From: Myxococcota bacterium
Lineage (GTDB): Bacteria > Myxococcota_A > Polyangia > Polyangiales > Houyiibacteriaceae
Direction: 5' to 3'
DNA: 33,187 nt
Assembly (NCBI GenBank): GCA_020629955.1
Contig: JAHDCI010000043.1
Location: 1-33,187 of the forward strand
The stretch's first letter is position 1. Every line of letters begins with the position of its first letter. The notes under the pieces are model-generated. The model searched no databases, was not told the DNA's origin, and was given only the letters and a program-made list of their open reading frames with translations. Position numbers and translations under genes: made by a program. Of the stretch, positions 32,472-33,187 are shown in pieces.

Positions 32472-32499
32472 GGTCTAGCCCAAATGTGCCCGGCGTCAA
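32472..32499 (-). promoter_or_regulatory. Candidate promoter of the pyrophosphatase gene
   Basis: On the minus strand TTGACG (32494-32499) and TAGACC (32472-32477) are 16 bases apart, upstream of a leader of about 90 bases to the ATG at 32376. The -35 is strong and the -10 only moderate. A single transcript with the terminator at 29206-29235 would contain hppA alone. Confidence 0.45.
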
Positions 32500-32555
32500 C
32501 CGTGGAGCCCCGGCTTATGCCATCAGCGGAAAGAGTGTGAGCTCGTGCGAGCTAC

Positions 32556-33149
32556 TTAGAGGGGGCGCAGGAGGTCGAGGAGATCGATCGCCTGGTCGCG
32601 GTAGAGCGCCGTCTCGGCATCGAGATCGAGATTCACGCTACGCCACAGAACCCTGCGGATGCGCGGCGAGAGAAGCCATTCCTGAAGCAAGGCTTGCCAC
32701 CCATCGCCGCCTCCCGAATATCGCCTGCCGCTTAAGAATTCTTGAACCAAATCAAGGGCAGGTCGCCAAGAATCCTCGGTGGGCACCAGGCGCTCGAACG
32801 CCGGGCGAACGTTCATTCCGAGCTCGAAGCATGCGTCGAGTGCTTCGTCATCGTAGCGGCCCTCTGCCGTCGATCCTTCTAGCACATGCCGGAAATAGGT
32901 TTCGAGCGCCTCTACCTGTCGCGTATCCCAGCTGCGCCAATTTCCGTAGAGAAGCTTCCGCGCGACCACCCATAGGTCCTGATCGGTTTCGATGATCCTA
33001 GGCAGAAAGTAGCGATAGGTCGCTGTGTCGCCCCAGGTGGTCATGGCCTTGCCTGCGTAGCGGCGTAGTGCCTCGCCTGGAATCTTCCGCAGCGGCCCGC
33101 TTAGCTCGCGAAACCGTTCTTCCGTAATGCTCACGAGCGGCGAGTGCAT
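32556..33149 (-). CDS. Helical protein of a conserved hypothetical family, possibly 5'-truncated
   Basis: 197 residues from the ATG at 33147-33149, but the frame stays open to the window edge (33187), so a longer N-terminus is possible. The core LRRYAGKAMTTWGDTATYRYFLPRIIE and KLLYGNWRSWDTRQVEALETYFRHVLE fits a family of uncharacterised bacterial proteins that I recall with a Cys-rich start before a TTWGD...FLPRIL segment; here the visible start lacks Cys, which may lie upstream. It is predicted cytoplasmic and all-helical, and no function is known to me. It is upstream of hppA on the same strand, separated by 180 bases with a promoter. Confidence 0.6.
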   Translation of the reverse strand: MHSPLVSITEERFRELSGPLRKIPGEALRRYAGKAMTTWGDTATYRYFLPRIIETDQDLWVVARKLLYGNWRSWDTRQVEALETYFRHVLEGSTAEGRYDDEALDACFELGMNVRPAFERLVPTEDSWRPALDLVQEFLSGRRYSGGGDGWQALLQEWLLSPRIRRVLWRSVNLDLDAETALYRDQAIDLLDLLRPL

Positions 33150-33187
33150 TCGAAGCGCACTTGGTCGTTCGTGCGCAAAGGCTGAAT

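Noticed and set aside
29281-32478. A 1065-codon open frame on the plus strand opposite the pyrophosphatase gene
   Set aside because: It is the complement of a strongly coding GC-rich gene whose minus-strand product has every expected family motif; the plus-strand product is a low-complexity mix of Arg, Asp, His, Gly and Val.
1-33187. tRNA, rRNA genes or CRISPR arrays
   Set aside because: No conserved T-loop/acceptor pattern, rRNA segment or regularly spaced direct repeats were seen by eye on either strand; a covariance-model scan would be the decisive test.

Overview
The window looks like part of a chromosome of a Gram-negative delta-type bacterium, most likely Myxococcota of the Sandaracinus/Polyangia kind. 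Outer-membrane genes (a TonB-dependent receptor, a beta-barrel protein, many exported proteins) show the cell type. Three lipoproteins whose lipobox or mature region is followed by Asp/Ala/Ser/Gly-rich linkers before beta-propeller domains, together with GTG/TTG starts and high GC, suggest the lineage. This placement is an inference from gene style, not from a marker gene. No rRNA, tRNA, CRISPR array or complete insertion sequence was seen.

Layout. 1-2749: a terminator for an unseen upstream gene, an Fe-S class RNA uridine methyltransferase, and an SMP-30-like propeller lipoprotein. 2753-7148: a TonB uptake locus. A TPR protein and a TonB-type transducer lie on the minus strand, divergent from a BtuB-like receptor, and a perfect interrupted palindrome sits just upstream of the transducer. 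7142-12962: a GT-C type membrane glycosyltransferase and a REC-GAF-HD-GYP regulator (predicted c-di-GMP phosphodiesterase) on minus, then a CPBP membrane protease, an FHA-GGDEF diguanylate cyclase and a macro-domain protein on plus. 12965-14339: a visibly AT-richer accessory patch with one unrecognised 343-residue gene and a possible gene remnant that overlaps its start codon. 14340-20142, all minus: a GAF protein coupled to a 61-residue protein, an outer-membrane barrel, a kelch lipoprotein, a CARDB-like exported protein and a TerB-like helical protein. 20153-24348, all minus: a class III aminotransferase and the compact run ribB(A)-ribH-nusB-solo M17 N-terminal domain. 24361-24519: a 159-bp element with long terminal inverted repeats directly upstream of ribB. 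24698-27121, plus: an MscS channel and two small membrane proteins. 27128-33149, minus: an FG-GAP propeller lipoprotein, a large pyrophosphatase and a helical protein at the window edge.

The most unusual gene is at 29266-32376. It is a complete membrane-bound, ion-pumping pyrophosphatase (about 713 residues) continued in frame by an Ala/Gly/Asp-rich linker, a BON-like region and a full OmpA-type peptidoglycan-binding domain. Both ends of this pump family face the periplasm, so the architecture is topologically sensible and predicts a pyrophosphate-driven ion pump anchored to the cell wall. Also notable are a RibBA protein whose GTP cyclohydrolase II half has lost its zinc ligands and catalytic motif, the MITE-like repeat that seems to have replaced the ribB leader, and the accessory patch near 13-14 kb.
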